DNA of 64,000 nt from Virgibacillus halotolerans (GCF_016908515.1 NZ_JAFBEA010000003.1:124001-188000), one strand, 5' to 3'; counted from the first letter of the stretch, positions 42,019-50,882 are shown. Notes: generated by a model from the letters alone, not told the origin. Made by a program: numbers and translations.

Positions 42019-42699
42019 ATGAACCATTTAAAAGGCCCAATTAAAATCATATTTAAAGATTTAAAACTGCAGTTATATATATTTACTGCTATTACACTAG
42101 TGTTAGTAATCATCTATAATGGCGTTGGCTTATACGTAGGTCCAGATAACTTTTATCCCTTTATTTCTGGACCAATCTATGGCATCTTGCTATTCACCCC
42201 GTTTTTTATGTTCGGTGATGCTCTTAAATCAACAATTGGTCTTGGGGGTACGCGTATCAATTATTTAACCAGTCTTATTATCAACTACCTAGTATATATA
42301 ATTTCACTGGTGATTGTTCATAATGTACTGTTCCAATTATCCGAGTTAATAACAGACCATACGAAGAGTACAATGCATATTTACCACATTGCCAGTTTTT
42401 TTGGGGTATCAAATGCAATATCCTATTTCTGGGTGGATATGCTTATTGGTATCTTTTTCGTTGGAACAGGCACCATTATTGCGGCTGTTTTATATCGCTT
42501 TGGTTATGTATGGACCTTAGGAATAACTTTAGGCTTAGGAGTTTTAGGATTTCTTTGGTTTACGCTAGGAGACATGGGAAAAATATTGAAGTGGATATTA
42601 GAAAATAAGTATTTATTACTTCACTTGTTAGGCGTATTGGGTGTTGTATGTATGATGCTTACGTATCCGCTCATGAAACAGGTGAAATTAAAACTCTAA
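42019..42699 (+). CDS. ABC-type membrane subunit in the GntR operon
   Basis: A 226-residue membrane protein with about six helices (16-38, 50-72, 90-115, 140-165, 170-190, 200-220). No motif beyond hydrophobicity; its position after GntR and ATPase genes identifies it as the transmembrane partner. The ATG at 42019 has AGGAG eight bases upstream; a GTG at 42010 is too close to that site. Confidence 0.8.
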   Translation: MNHLKGPIKIIFKDLKLQLYIFTAITLVLVIIYNGVGLYVGPDNFYPFISGPIYGILLFTPFFMFGDALKSTIGLGGTRINYLTSLIINYLVYIISLVIVHNVLFQLSELITDHTKSTMHIYHIASFFGVSNAISYFWVDMLIGIFFVGTGTIIAAVLYRFGYVWTLGITLGLGVLGFLWFTLGDMGKILKWILENKYLLLHLLGVLGVVCMMLTYPLMKQVKLKL

Positions 42700-42825
42700 T
42701 GGAAGCTTATTTTTACTGTGCGGATAAGTGCAACTAGCTTTTACCGGATTAAATGTAGAACGAAAAAAGTATAAGAAATCCAGACAGAACAATATGTTCA
42801 AATTGTTCTGTCTGGGCTCTGAATA

Positions 42826-43365
42826 TTAATTATCTTTAAATGATGTCACATCAACCCAGGAGGTTTCCAGCATATCCTGGGAAAATCGCATCAGAAAATC
42901 TAATTCGCTTTGCTTATATTTGCTGAGAAATTGAATAACATTTTTTTCGATTTCCTGATGCAGCTCACGATGAAGATGAAAAAGTTCCTTTCCCAAGTCA
43001 GTTGTATGAAATATTCTTTCCTTTTTGTTGTTTGGAAGGGGAGATGACTGGATTAGTTGTTTATCGATTAATCGCCGAGTAGCTTTAGATACCGTTCCTT
43101 TAGGGATGTTCATTTTATTAGAGATGGTAATCCCATTTACCGGTTCTAATTGGCCGATCGCTTCAAGAACATGCAGCATTCTAACCGTTATTTCTTGTAA
43201 AATTGCTTTTAACGCTGGATTGCTGCAATGTTGTATCATCCACTGTATTTCTTCATCATCGCCATCTGTATCCCATTTCTGTATCAATTTCGCACTTAAA
43301 CCCAATAGCTCTTTGATTACTGGTTGTTTATCGTTATTAGTCTCTTTGCTGTGTGGACGAATCAT
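42826..43365 (-). CDS. MarR family regulator divergent from a dehydrogenase gene
   Basis: A 179-residue MarR-type regulator: long N-terminal helix region, HTH (GITISNKMNIPKGTVSKATR, then RLIDKQLIQSS), wing NNKKERIFHTTDLG, C-terminal dimerisation helices. The ATG at 43365 is seven bases after AAGGGGA. Two TTGTTTC-centred palindromes lie between it and the divergent oxidoreductase, predicting direct repression of that gene. A chemical stressor sensed by the pair is likely but unknown. Confidence 0.88.
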   Translation of the reverse strand: MIRPHSKETNNDKQPVIKELLGLSAKLIQKWDTDGDDEEIQWMIQHCSNPALKAILQEITVRMLHVLEAIGQLEPVNGITISNKMNIPKGTVSKATRRLIDKQLIQSSPLPNNKKERIFHTTDLGKELFHLHRELHQEIEKNVIQFLSKYKQSELDFLMRFSQDMLETSWVDVTSFKDN

Positions 43366-43423
43366 GGGAAAATCCCCTTTCATTGCTTGTTTAAATTAGT
43401 ATATCATAACTTAGAATGCATTA

Positions 43424-43490
43424 TTGTTTCCGAGAAACAAATTGACAAAGAGGATCCTTTATTGTATTATTGTTTCCAGGAAACAATAAT
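43424..43490. promoter_or_regulatory. MarR operators and promoter of the dehydrogenase gene
   Basis: Promoter TTGACA (43442-43447), 17 bases, TATTAT (43465-43470). TTGTTTC-CGA-GAAACAA (43424-43440) abuts the -35, and a perfect 25-bp palindrome with the same TTGTTTCC/GGAAACAA core (43466-43490) covers the -10 and transcription start. Confidence 0.78.
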
Positions 43491-43504
43491 GAGGAGGGAC
43501 GTTT

Positions 43505-44518
43505 ATGACAAGTAACAAAAAGAGGAAAGTAGCGCGTATGTATGAATATGGTGCACCGAATGTCATCCAGCTGGAGGATCAGCCTATCCCAACGCCACGG
43601 CGGGGAGAAGTACTTGTGCGTATGGAACTGGCATCGGTGAACTTTTTGGATATTCAGAAGCGGCGGGGCGATCTTGTTAATCAGAAGTTTTATCAAACAG
43701 CATCATTGCAGGAAAAAGAACTGCCTACAGATTTAGGCAGTCAGGGTGTTGGTGTTATCGAGGATATAGGCCCAGCGGTCACTGGGGCTACGATTGGTCA
43801 ACGCGTTGTTTGTGCTGGTGGCAGTACGTACGCTTCATACATCACTTTTCCAGCACAGCGTTTAATTCCTATTCCCGATTCAATTCGTATGGAAGACGCA
43901 GCAGCAGGTTTCTTGCAAGGTTTTCTAGTTTGGGCATTTACAAATAAGGCGTATCTTGTTCAACCCAATGATTGGTGCCTGGTTCAGGCTGCTGCTGGTG
44001 GGCTTGGCTTATTGATTTGTCAGATGATCAAGCTTCGTGGCGGAAAAGTGATTGGTGTCACATCAACAGAAGAGAAGGCAAAGTGCGTAAGGGAAAATGG
44101 GGGAGCAGATGAAGTGATTATTTCCTCACAAACGGACATTGCAGAAGCGGTCAAGCGCATAACAGAAGAAAAAGGTGTAAATGTTGTTTACGATGGAGTA
44201 GGAAAGGATACGTTTGAAGCAAATCTCGATACGCTTACTCCTGGGGGATATTTCATTATGTTTGGGCAAGCAAGTGGCTATGTGCCCCCATTTGATTTGA
44301 TGAAACTGCAAGAGAAAGGGTCTATTTTTCTAACACGAACCAATGGTCTGCCTTATATGAAGCATTGGCCAGAATATCAACATGATTTTGTTAAATGGAT
44401 GGAAAACAAGGAACTTAAGCTGAAGATTGATCATATTTATCCGTTATCAGAGGTTGCTGAAGCTCATGAAGCAGTGGAACAAAGGAAGACGAGTGGAAGG
44501 GTTTTGTTGCGGGTGTGA
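43505..44518 (+). CDS. Zinc-type alcohol dehydrogenase/quinone oxidoreductase family protein
   Basis: A 337-residue medium-chain dehydrogenase of the NADPH:quinone reductase branch. N-terminal GroES-like domain (QPIPTPRRGEVLVRMELASV), Rossmann domain with AAAGGLGLL, and VYDGVGKDTFEANLDTLTPG typical of zeta-crystallin relatives. Catalytic zinc ligands are lacking, so it is probably zinc-free. RBS GAGGAGGG. Controlled by the divergent MarR protein, it probably reduces quinones or other electrophiles. Confidence 0.88.
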   Translation: MTSNKKRKVARMYEYGAPNVIQLEDQPIPTPRRGEVLVRMELASVNFLDIQKRRGDLVNQKFYQTASLQEKELPTDLGSQGVGVIEDIGPAVTGATIGQRVVCAGGSTYASYITFPAQRLIPIPDSIRMEDAAAGFLQGFLVWAFTNKAYLVQPNDWCLVQAAAGGLGLLICQMIKLRGGKVIGVTSTEEKAKCVRENGGADEVIISSQTDIAEAVKRITEEKGVNVVYDGVGKDTFEANLDTLTPGGYFIMFGQASGYVPPFDLMKLQEKGSIFLTRTNGLPYMKHWPEYQHDFVKWMENKELKLKIDHIYPLSEVAEAHEAVEQRKTSGRVLLRV

Positions 44519-44588
44519 GTCATAGAGGGAAAAACCAAAAATAATTAATAAGGAAAAAAGAGGCATGGTGTTCTTAGGGGAAAAATGC

Positions 44589-44718
44589 TATACTTAACTT
44601 TGCGATGAGCTGATTTGCGTAAGACGAAGGACAACGTATTACATGCGGATGTGAACCCCATGGTCTTTCGCCGCAAATTTCGTAAAGGCGCCTGTACTTA
44701 AGTACAGGCGCCTTTTAA
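44589..44718 (+). ncRNA. Candidate structured non-coding RNA ending in a strong terminator
   Basis: The interval between two convergent genes folds well: P1 CTTTGCGA (44598-44605) with TCGTAAAG (44680-44687), P2 ATTTGCG (44613-44619) with CGCAAAT (44672-44678), P3 AAGAC (44621-44625) with GTCTT (44663-44667), a small ACAT/ATGT hairpin (44641-44652), then a 32-bp perfect palindrome terminator. A -10-like TATACT is at 44589-44594 with a weak -35. No ORF with a ribosome site is present and no known RNA family was recognised. The terminator also serves the neighbours, so independent transcription is unproven. Confidence 0.42.
44684..44715. terminator. Bidirectional terminator (perfect palindrome)
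   Basis: AAAGGCGCCTGTACTT (44684-44699) and its exact complement (44700-44715), followed by T and A runs. It closes the convergent PAP2 gene and any RNA from the left. Confidence 0.9.
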
Positions 44719-44723
44719 AAGTT

Positions 44724-45431
44724 TTAGCCTCTTGATCTTTCAAAAGTCTCGCTTTGGTCGTTTAATTTAAATTTTCTAAGCAAATTGCGAAGCGGCTCTT
44801 GGACAACGAGATAGACACCCATCGATAGGAGGATAGCCGCTATTCCATATAAAAACCCACCAATGACGTCTGTTGGAAAGTGTACCCCTAAATAAATACG
44901 TGTGATTAAAATAAACCCAATCCACGCCAGGGTGATAAAACCGACAACAAATTTCTTCCATACTTCAGTTGCCGCAAGGACAAGCACTAATCCAATCAAA
45001 CCATAAAATATAGTGGTTGCGGTTGCGTGTCCACTGGGAAAGCTTTCGTTTGTCTTTTCGATGAGCTGTAGAAATGCTGGTCGATCCCGGTCAAATACCT
45101 TTTTTAGAATTTTTCCGCCGATGGCCGCGCAAAAAAGAATGGTACCACCAAACCAAAGTCCTTCCGCATACTTACGCTTAAAAAACAAGACAATGGCAAT
45201 AATAATTGTTAAAACAATAACAAGTTTCATATTTCCAAGTTCAGTTATTTTCATAATGAAAGATGTTTTACCTTCCGATACAGAACCTTGAATTCGCTCA
45301 ATCCATGATAAATCAAAGGAAGTAACCCATCCACTTTCAAAAAATACGCCCCAGGCAATCGTGCCAAATAATATTAAAAATAGAATCCCTATAATAAAAA
45401 AGGGCATCGTAGATAATCTCCGTGTTCTCAA
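44724..45431 (-). CDS. PAP2 superfamily phosphatase
   Basis: A 235-residue membrane phosphatase with six helices and the complete PAP2 site: KKVFDRDRP, PSGH (ESFPSGHATATT) and TRIYLGVHFPTDV (third-motif His and Asp). Such enzymes dephosphorylate undecaprenyl diphosphate, phosphatidylglycerophosphate or phosphatidic acid at the outer face. The TTG at 45431 is preferred because AGAAGG is eight bases upstream; the ATG at 45464 has no site. Possibly a bacitracin-protective UppP-type phosphatase, but the substrate cannot be told from sequence. Confidence 0.9.
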   Translation of the reverse strand: MRTRRLSTMPFFIIGILFLILFGTIAWGVFFESGWVTSFDLSWIERIQGSVSEGKTSFIMKITELGNMKLVIVLTIIIAIVLFFKRKYAEGLWFGGTILFCAAIGGKILKKVFDRDRPAFLQLIEKTNESFPSGHATATTIFYGLIGLVLVLAATEVWKKFVVGFITLAWIGFILITRIYLGVHFPTDVIGGFLYGIAAILLSMGVYLVVQEPLRNLLRKFKLNDQSETFERSRG

Positions 45432-45707
45432 TTTATTGACCTTCTTTCTATATGTACTATTCATTTTAACTGATGAAAAGCTGCAGAACTCTAATTATAT
45501 ATAATATCATGTTTCTTTGCATAGTCATATAAGAAAAACAGACAAAATTATCACAGCTATCCATTTTAGGTTGCTGTTAATTATGTTTATCTTATTCGGA
45601 TAAGAGGAATATCGGAAAAGAGTAATGTATGATGGTACTTGAATGAAAAATGACTGAATCAGTTCGATATTCGATATTACAAAGAAAAGATCAGGGAGGA
45701 AATATAA

Positions 45708-46721
45708 ATGAAACAAGAGCAATTAATATTACGTGAGCGACCAAATGGACTTCCAAACGACCAAACCTTTGCGTTTAAAGAGGTAGAAGTTGCAGAACCG
45801 AAGAAGGATGAGCTATTACTGAAAACCCTCTATCTTTCTGTTGACCCATACATGCGAGGGAGAATGTCAGACGGACCTTCCTATGCAGCGCCTTTTCAAG
45901 TTGGAGCTGCATTAGCAGGAGCGGTCGTTGGCCAGGTGGTAAAATCAAACAGTGATCTATTTACGATTGGTGACATTGTGACAGGAACGCTTGATTTTCA
46001 AGAATACAATGTTGTGGAAGCGAGTAATGTTCGTAAGGTCAGTTCAAACGGATTAAGCCCCAGCAATGCGCTTAGTGTACTGGGAATGCCAGCGCTGACT
46101 GCCTATTTTGGTATGATGCATATTGGTGAACCCAAGAAGGGTGAAACGGTTGTTGTTTCCGGAGCGGCAGGCGCTGTCGGACAGGTTGCGGGACAACTGG
46201 CCAAAAGAGCGGGAGCGCATGTTGTAGGGATTGTGGGGTCTGAGAAAAAGGCAGCCCACATTACAGAGACACTAGGATATGATGCTGCAGTTGAATATAA
46301 AAAAGGAAATGTTGCCGGCCAGTTAAAAGCGGCATGTCCTAACGGGATCGATGTTTATTACGAGAATGTCGGTGGTGATATTTCAGATGCTGTGTGGCCG
46401 CTACTGAATGTGTTTGCACGTGTACCTGTATGTGGTTCTATCTCTTCTTATAATTTAGAAGAAGGGGAAAAAGATATTGGATTACGTGTACAGCAATTCT
46501 TAATTAAATCGCGTGTAAAAATGCAGGGTTTGCTTGTTGGAGATTTTGCAGCACACTATAACGAGGCATATGAAGCACTTGAGGGAGCTGTTTCCAAAGG
46601 TGAACTGAAATTTGAAGAAACGATTCACGAAGGATTTCATGCCATACCAGATGCTTTTCTTGGTTTGTTTTCCGGTGAAAATATCGGGAAGCAGCTGGTA
46701 AAAGTCGCAGATGAGGAATAA
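45708..46721 (+). CDS. NADP-dependent oxidoreductase, YfmJ/leukotriene B4 12-hydroxydehydrogenase type
   Basis: A 337-residue zinc-free medium-chain reductase that reduces alpha,beta-unsaturated carbonyls. TLYLSVDPYMRGRMSD near residue 42 and SGAAGAVGQVAGQLAKRAGA (NADPH loop) are hallmark sequences, followed by YYENVGGDISDAVWPLLN. RBS AGGGAGG before the ATG. Single gene with its own terminator. The upstream 240 bases hold no other gene. Function: detoxification of reactive enones is inferred from family. Confidence 0.9.
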   Translation: MKQEQLILRERPNGLPNDQTFAFKEVEVAEPKKDELLLKTLYLSVDPYMRGRMSDGPSYAAPFQVGAALAGAVVGQVVKSNSDLFTIGDIVTGTLDFQEYNVVEASNVRKVSSNGLSPSNALSVLGMPALTAYFGMMHIGEPKKGETVVVSGAAGAVGQVAGQLAKRAGAHVVGIVGSEKKAAHITETLGYDAAVEYKKGNVAGQLKAACPNGIDVYYENVGGDISDAVWPLLNVFARVPVCGSISSYNLEEGEKDIGLRVQQFLIKSRVKMQGLLVGDFAAHYNEAYEALEGAVSKGELKFEETIHEGFHAIPDAFLGLFSGENIGKQLVKVADEE

Positions 46722-46737
46722 CAATATGCAAAAGCGA

Positions 46738-46780
46738 TGAAAGTAGCCTGATTCATTAAAAGGATCAGGCTACTTTTTCA
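46738..46780. terminator. Bidirectional terminator
   Basis: Thirteen-bp stem AAAGTAGCCTGAT/ATCAGGCTACTTT (46741-46753, 46765-46777). The ctaG stop codon lies inside the right arm. Confidence 0.9.
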
Positions 46781-47543
46781 TGGGCTTCGTAATGACCATT
46801 CCAAATTTATGCATGCCAATCATCAGTATCCCAGCTGCAGATTGATCGATTCTACTGTTGAAAGGAAATGGAAGTAAATCTGATGGGCTAAAATTGGAAG
46901 GAAGACATAGCGTTGCATTAAGTTCAGTATGAAGCGGGAGGCTACCAATGCCACCCAATATTCCAGAGAAAATAAAAAAGAAGCATGCCGGCATAATCAA
47001 CAAACTACTTTTAAACGCGTAGGCTTTTTTGCCCACTTTACTATATTGGTGTGGGGACAGGAGCGGCCACCAGATGATAAATGAAAGGTAAAACATTAGG
47101 AGCATGTAGCTTGTATGAATTGTCGGGTATTGTGAGAAAAGATTTAATGTTATTTGCAGATGATAGGAGAAGAACAATAAAGCGAAAGTATAAAGTGCTA
47201 TATTTGATGGGAAGCATAATTTCTTGATCCAAGGTTTCTTTTGCATCTGTTGGAAAAAAGGATAAGGAATTCCTAGCAAAAGTAGTGGCGGAATTATAAA
47301 ATAGTGGATACTCATGAAAAACATATGGAAACTGAATGAAAGATGACTGATAGTTGATAAGGGACTTCCCATCGTTACGTAAATAAGTAATAGGCCAATA
47401 AAGAAAAAAATGGGCTGTCTATGATAGAGCTTTAGTGCTGTAAACCTTCTTAAAAGGCTTCCATATAAACATGCTATGATCATTAGGCCTATCAGGAATG
47501 ACATATTCCATTCACCACTCACAAGCATATACATAGAAAGCAT
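46770..47543 (-). CDS. ctaG: Cytochrome c oxidase assembly factor CtaG (caa3 type)
   Basis: A 257-residue membrane protein with seven helices of the CtaG_caa3 family, needed to assemble the copper-containing caa3 oxidase. LYHRQPIFFFIGLLLIYVTM, HMFFMSIHYFIIPPLLLLGI and YHLQITLNLFSQ carry the conserved His residues of putative copper sites. The ATG at 47543 has GGAGG upstream. It is encoded away from the oxidase genes; a REPIN-like element lies directly upstream of the ribosome site. Confidence 0.88.
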   Translation of the reverse strand: MLSMYMLVSGEWNMSFLIGLMIIACLYGSLLRRFTALKLYHRQPIFFFIGLLLIYVTMGSPLSTISHLSFSFHMFFMSIHYFIIPPLLLLGIPYPFFQQMQKKPWIKKLCFPSNIALYTFALLFFSYHLQITLNLFSQYPTIHTSYMLLMFYLSFIIWWPLLSPHQYSKVGKKAYAFKSSLLIMPACFFFIFSGILGGIGSLPLHTELNATLCLPSNFSPSDLLPFPFNSRIDQSAAGILMIGMHKFGMVITKPMKK

Positions 47544-47560
47544 GTATCAACCTCCTTTTT

Positions 47561-47620
47561 GGGGTCAGTCCCCCAACACGCTAAAGTGATAAAGCAATAG
47601 TGTAATGGGGGACTGACCCT
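47561..47620. repeat. REPIN-like element 12 (paired cores)
   Basis: Cores GGGGTCAGTCCCC (47561-47573) and GGGGACTGACCCT (47608-47620) with the spacer ACACGCTAAAGTGATAAAGC plus about ten extra bases. The matching T-to-A changes in both cores (GTCAGTC/GACTGAC) are compensatory, keeping the two halves complementary. Confidence 0.85.
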
Positions 47621-47657
47621 CAATTATAATATGCTAGTATGTGAACTTTTATGATGA

Positions 47658-47688
47658 AGAGGCCTCTTTCACTTGGAAAGAGGCCTCT
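47658..47688. terminator. Terminator of the catalase gene
   Basis: Thirteen-bp stem AGAGGCCTCTTTC/GAAAGAGGCCTCT with loop ACTTG. Flanking T-tracts are poor, but the stem is strong. Confidence 0.75.
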
Positions 47689-47694
47689 ATACGA

Positions 47695-49278
47695 TTAATA
47701 AGGCTCAGCGTCATGTCCTTTTTCTATGGCTTGTTCTGGTGCCTTTTCGCTATGCTCATTTCCGAGTGGGTTTTTACTTGAGCCATCTTTGACTGCATTT
47801 GCGAGTCCTTCCCGCAGACGGCGACCGTATTCCTCATCTGCCGCTTCGGCTAACGTGATCATGTTATCCTGGATGACTTGTTCGCACTCAGAAACATCAC
47901 CAACTAGATTTTTAATTAATTCATCTTTTTCCCAGTCTTTAAAGGAACGAAATGTTTCACCCGCTTGCTTTGTATTATTGTTCCGTTCAATGGATTCGCG
48001 AACCAGATTACCTTCGATCTTGGGTGTGTATTCCTTTCCGGTTTGCTTGGCCTCTTCTAAACCTCCTAAACTGGATGGTTCATAATTAACGTGCGGGTTT
48101 TGGTTTGGTGATTTATCATTCTCATATCGCATAGCGCCGCCTTCTTGATTGGTTGCAACCCGCTTTTTTGCCGCATTAATTGGCAGTTGTAAATAATTAC
48201 CTCCTACGCGGTAGCGCTGTGTATCTGAATAGGAGAATGTCCGCCCTTGCAGCATTTTATCATCGGAAAAGTCAAGACCATCTACAAGAACCCCTGTGCC
48301 AAATGCTGACTGTTCCACTTCCATATGGTAATTTTCTGGGTTTTTGTTTAACACCATTTTACCAACGGGTAGCCATGGGAATTGGTCTTCTGGCCATAGC
48401 TTCGTATCGTCTAGTGGGTCGAAGTCCAATTCAGGATGCTCATCATCACTCATTATTTGCACAAACAGCTCCCATTCCGGATAATCTCCTTGCTCAATTG
48501 CATCATACAAATCCTGTGTCGCGTGGTTAAAATTAGTTGCTTGAATCTCGTTCGCATCTTCCTGGGTTAAGTTTTTAATCCCTTGTTTTGGTTCCCAGTG
48601 ATATTTAACCAAAACAGATTCCCCGTCTTTATTGACCCATTTATATGTGTTTACGCCGGATCCTTGCATCATTCGATAATTTGCTGGAATACCCCATGGT
48701 GAATAGATAAACGTCACCATGTGGAATGACTCCGGAGAATTGGAGCAAAAGTCAAAGAAGCGTTGGCTGTCCTGTATATTTGTAACAGGATCTGGTCTAA
48801 AGGCGTGAATCATATCCGGAAATTTCATCGCATCACGAATAAAAAAGATTTTTATATTATTTCCGACTAAATCCCAGTTTCCATCTTCTGTATAAAACTT
48901 TACAGCAAATCCCCGCGGGTCACGAAGTGTTTCAGGAGAATGCATACCATGTACAACCGTTGAAAAACGAACAAATACAGGTGTCTGTTTTCCTTTTTCC
49001 TGAAAAACTTTCGCTCTTGTATATTTGGATACTGGATCTTCACCGGCAGTCCCATAGGATTCAAAATAGCCATGTGCACCGGCTCCGCGCGCATGAACAA
49101 TTCGTTCCGGAACTTTTTCGCGGTCAAAATGACTGATTTTCTCAATGAAATCATAGTTCTCGAGTGTTGCCGGTCCTCGATTTCCAACGGTTCGGATGTT
49201 CTGATTATTTGTAACGGGGTGACCTTGTCTCGTTGTTAATGTGTCCTCATTTTCGATATTTGTTTGATCTTTGTCCAT
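47695..49278 (-). CDS. katA: Monofunctional heme catalase
   Basis: Decomposes hydrogen peroxide. A 527-residue small-subunit catalase with distal His in [15 protein letters not shown], distal Asn in [22 protein letters not shown] and proximal heme ligand Tyr in [15 protein letters not shown]. It is about 40 residues longer than KatA of B. subtilis, with a charged C-terminal extension ([20 protein letters not shown]), so KatX/KatB-like naming is also possible. RBS GGAGG. A 10-bp-arm palindrome lies in its leader, not matching a PerR box. Confidence 0.93.
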   Translation of the reverse strand: MDKDQTNIENEDTLTTRQGHPVTNNQNIRTVGNRGPATLENYDFIEKISHFDREKVPERIVHARGAGAHGYFESYGTAGEDPVSKYTRAKVFQEKGKQTPVFVRFSTVVHGMHSPETLRDPRGFAVKFYTEDGNWDLVGNNIKIFFIRDAMKFPDMIHAFRPDPVTNIQDSQRFFDFCSNSPESFHMVTFIYSPWGIPANYRMMQGSGVNTYKWVNKDGESVLVKYHWEPKQGIKNLTQEDANEIQATNFNHATQDLYDAIEQGDYPEWELFVQIMSDDEHPELDFDPLDDTKLWPEDQFPWLPVGKMVLNKNPENYHMEVEQSAFGTGVLVDGLDFSDDKMLQGRTFSYSDTQRYRVGGNYLQLPINAAKKRVATNQEGGAMRYENDKSPNQNPHVNYEPSSLGGLEEAKQTGKEYTPKIEGNLVRESIERNNNTKQAGETFRSFKDWEKDELIKNLVGDVSECEQVIQDNMITLAEAADEEYGRRLREGLANAVKDGSSKNPLGNEHSEKAPEQAIEKGHDAEPY

Positions 49279-49292
49279 TATTGATCCTCCAA

Positions 49293-49318
49293 TTAAACAT
49301 AGTGATTTCTATGTTTAA
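49293..49318 (-). promoter_or_regulatory. Palindromic operator-like site in the catalase leader
   Basis: TTAAACATAG-TGATTT-CTATGTTTAA, ten-bp perfect arms, 15 bases upstream of the catalase start codon. Its sequence differs from the PerR consensus. It may bind another redox regulator or form an mRNA hairpin. Confidence 0.5.
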
Positions 49319-49554
49319 GTTGCCCGAAAAAGATAAAATAATGCCTGCTTTAATATTTCAGTGAATAAGTATTTAAAACAAAGGTTTTTTACATTTGAGT
49401 GTTGAATAAAGGAAGACAAGATACTTTAGGGGGGCGTTAATAGAAGTACAAAGATGATCCGCGAGAAAAAGATAGTTCCTACTATGTCTATGCATCACTG
49501 TTGTGAAATAAGAAATGGTTTATAGGAGGAAGGCATTTAGAAACCATCAAACGA
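49319..49554. other. Catalase promoter region and SMR-operon end, no gene seen
   Basis: No ORF with a ribosome site and no terminator-quality hairpin. The catalase promoter should lie here, but no convincing sigma-A hexamer pair was found. Confidence 0.5.
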
Positions 49555-49902
49555 TTAGCTTAATGGTTCCGTTACTTTTTTTGGACGATTAGAAGCATTT
49601 AGTAACGCTACCCCACCAATAATTAATGCTAAACCAGCCAATGTAATAATACTAAATGGATCCTGCCATAAAAGTACACCAATTAATGCTGTTAAAGCGG
49701 TACCTATTCCTGCCCAAATACCGTAAGCTAAACTTAGCGGAACTGTTTTAAGGCATAATGATAAGCAATAGTATGCTAAGCCAAAACCGACGATGACACC
49801 AATAGAAGGGAACAAATTTGTAAATCCTTCTGACAGTTTAAGCATTGTTGTACCAAACACTTCACTTATAATGGATATTCCTAAAGCGATATAACCTTTC
49901 AC
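49555..49902 (-). CDS. Small multidrug resistance (SMR) protein, second of pair
   Basis: A 115-residue four-helix SMR transporter with the essential Glu14 (ISIISEVFGTTML) and the family motif AYGIWAGIGTALTALIG. The C-terminus is longer and basic (RPKKVTEPLS), as is common for one half of hetero-oligomeric pairs. The GTG at 49902 has TGGAGG upstream. With the next SMR gene and TetR it resembles B. subtilis yvdT-yvdS-yvdR. Function: proton-coupled export of cationic compounds. Confidence 0.9.
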   Translation of the reverse strand: MKGYIALGISIISEVFGTTMLKLSEGFTNLFPSIGVIVGFGLAYYCLSLCLKTVPLSLAYGIWAGIGTALTALIGVLLWQDPFSIITLAGLALIIGGVALLNASNRPKKVTEPLS

Positions 49903-49927
49903 GCGATTACCTCCAATTCCTTAAGGA

Positions 49928-50257
49928 TTAATGAACAGCACTTCCCGAAAGTTGTAAAACAACAACACCAGCAATGATCAGGATGATACCCGCAAAATTT
50001 TTCAGGTTAAACTTTTCTTTATAGATGATAACACCAACTAATGCCGTTAAAGCAGTGCCTAAGCCTGCCCAAATAGCATAGGCCATGCCCAGTGGTATTG
50101 TTTTAAGCGATAAAGATAAACCATAAAAAGCGATCCCCATACCAATTACTACACCGATGGAAGGGAATAACCTTTTAAATCCGTTGGATACGTTCAGCAT
50201 TGAATTACCAAATACTTCACCAACGATGGCTATTGCTAAAATCATGTATGGACTCAA
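49928..50257 (-). CDS. Small multidrug resistance (SMR) protein, first of pair
   Basis: A 109-residue four-helix SMR protein with Glu14 (AIVGEVFGNSML) and AYAIWAGLGTALTALVG. The TTG at 50257 has AGGAGG eight bases upstream, 12 bases after the TetR stop. The high similarity to its neighbour suggests an antiparallel heterodimer. Part of the TetR-SMR-SMR operon. Confidence 0.9.
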   Translation of the reverse strand: MSPYMILAIAIVGEVFGNSMLNVSNGFKRLFPSIGVVIGMGIAFYGLSLSLKTIPLGMAYAIWAGLGTALTALVGVIIYKEKFNLKNFAGIILIIAGVVVLQLSGSAVH

Positions 50258-50269
50258 GGTGTATTCCTC

Positions 50270-50809
50270 CTACTTCGTCATATTGATCAATTGCTGGATT
50301 ACCTTTTCACGTGACTTTTCATCCAATGGTGCTATATTAAATAGTTCTGCGTAATAAAGGCCATCTATAGCTAAGCGAATAATAGCCACTGTTTCAGAAT
50401 CTATACTATCTTTTTCCATTTTGCTTTGTATATGCTGATAACCATGGGACATACTTTCTGAGAGTTTTGGGTCTAATGTAGAAGCGGCCATTATCCCCAC
50501 ATTTAACGCAGCGTTATTTTCCAAATCCCATTTGACCGCTTCAATATATGCACGACTCCATTTACCTTTCTCTACAGGATCCTCCTTAGCATGCGCTTCG
50601 GTTAGTATAGTAAATTCTTCGAAAGTATACTGCGTTAATCCCATTAATAATGCCTCTTTATTTGGAAAGTGGTACAATAGACCACCTTTACTAATACCTG
50701 CTTGTTTTGCAACGGCATCTAGCGTTAGTTTATTAAAATTATTTTCGAGAATGAATACTGTTGCAGATTTTAAGATATGCTGCCGCTTGATTGCAGATTT
50801 TGATTTCAT
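50270..50809 (-). CDS. TetR family repressor of the SMR operon (YvdT-like)
   Basis: A 179-residue TetR regulator: HTH at about residues 25-50 (TLDAVAKQAGISKGGLLYHF), then a ligand domain. The ATG at 50809 is eight bases after AGGAG. First gene of the SMR operon; twin ACCGTC-type palindromes in its promoter predict autorepression lifted by a pump substrate. Confidence 0.9.
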   Translation of the reverse strand: MKSKSAIKRQHILKSATVFILENNFNKLTLDAVAKQAGISKGGLLYHFPNKEALLMGLTQYTFEEFTILTEAHAKEDPVEKGKWSRAYIEAVKWDLENNAALNVGIMAASTLDPKLSESMSHGYQHIQSKMEKDSIDSETVAIIRLAIDGLYYAELFNIAPLDEKSREKVIQQLINMTK

Positions 50810-50828
50810 ATGTTTCACTCCTAACAAA

Positions 50829-50882
50829 ACCGTCTAGATGGTCTTTTAGTATACTATACCGTCCAGACGGTCTTTTTGTCAA
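50829..50882 (-). promoter_or_regulatory. Promoter with two operators of the TetR-SMR operon
   Basis: Minus strand TTGACA (50877-50882), 18 bases, TATAGT (50853-50858). ACCGTC-CA-GACGGT (50858-50871) fills the spacer and ACCGTCTAGATGGT (50829-50842) follows the transcription start. Confidence 0.75.

Noticed and set aside
47544-49554. PerR box at the catalase promoter
   Set aside because: No TTATAATNATTATAA-like match was found; the palindrome present has a different sequence.
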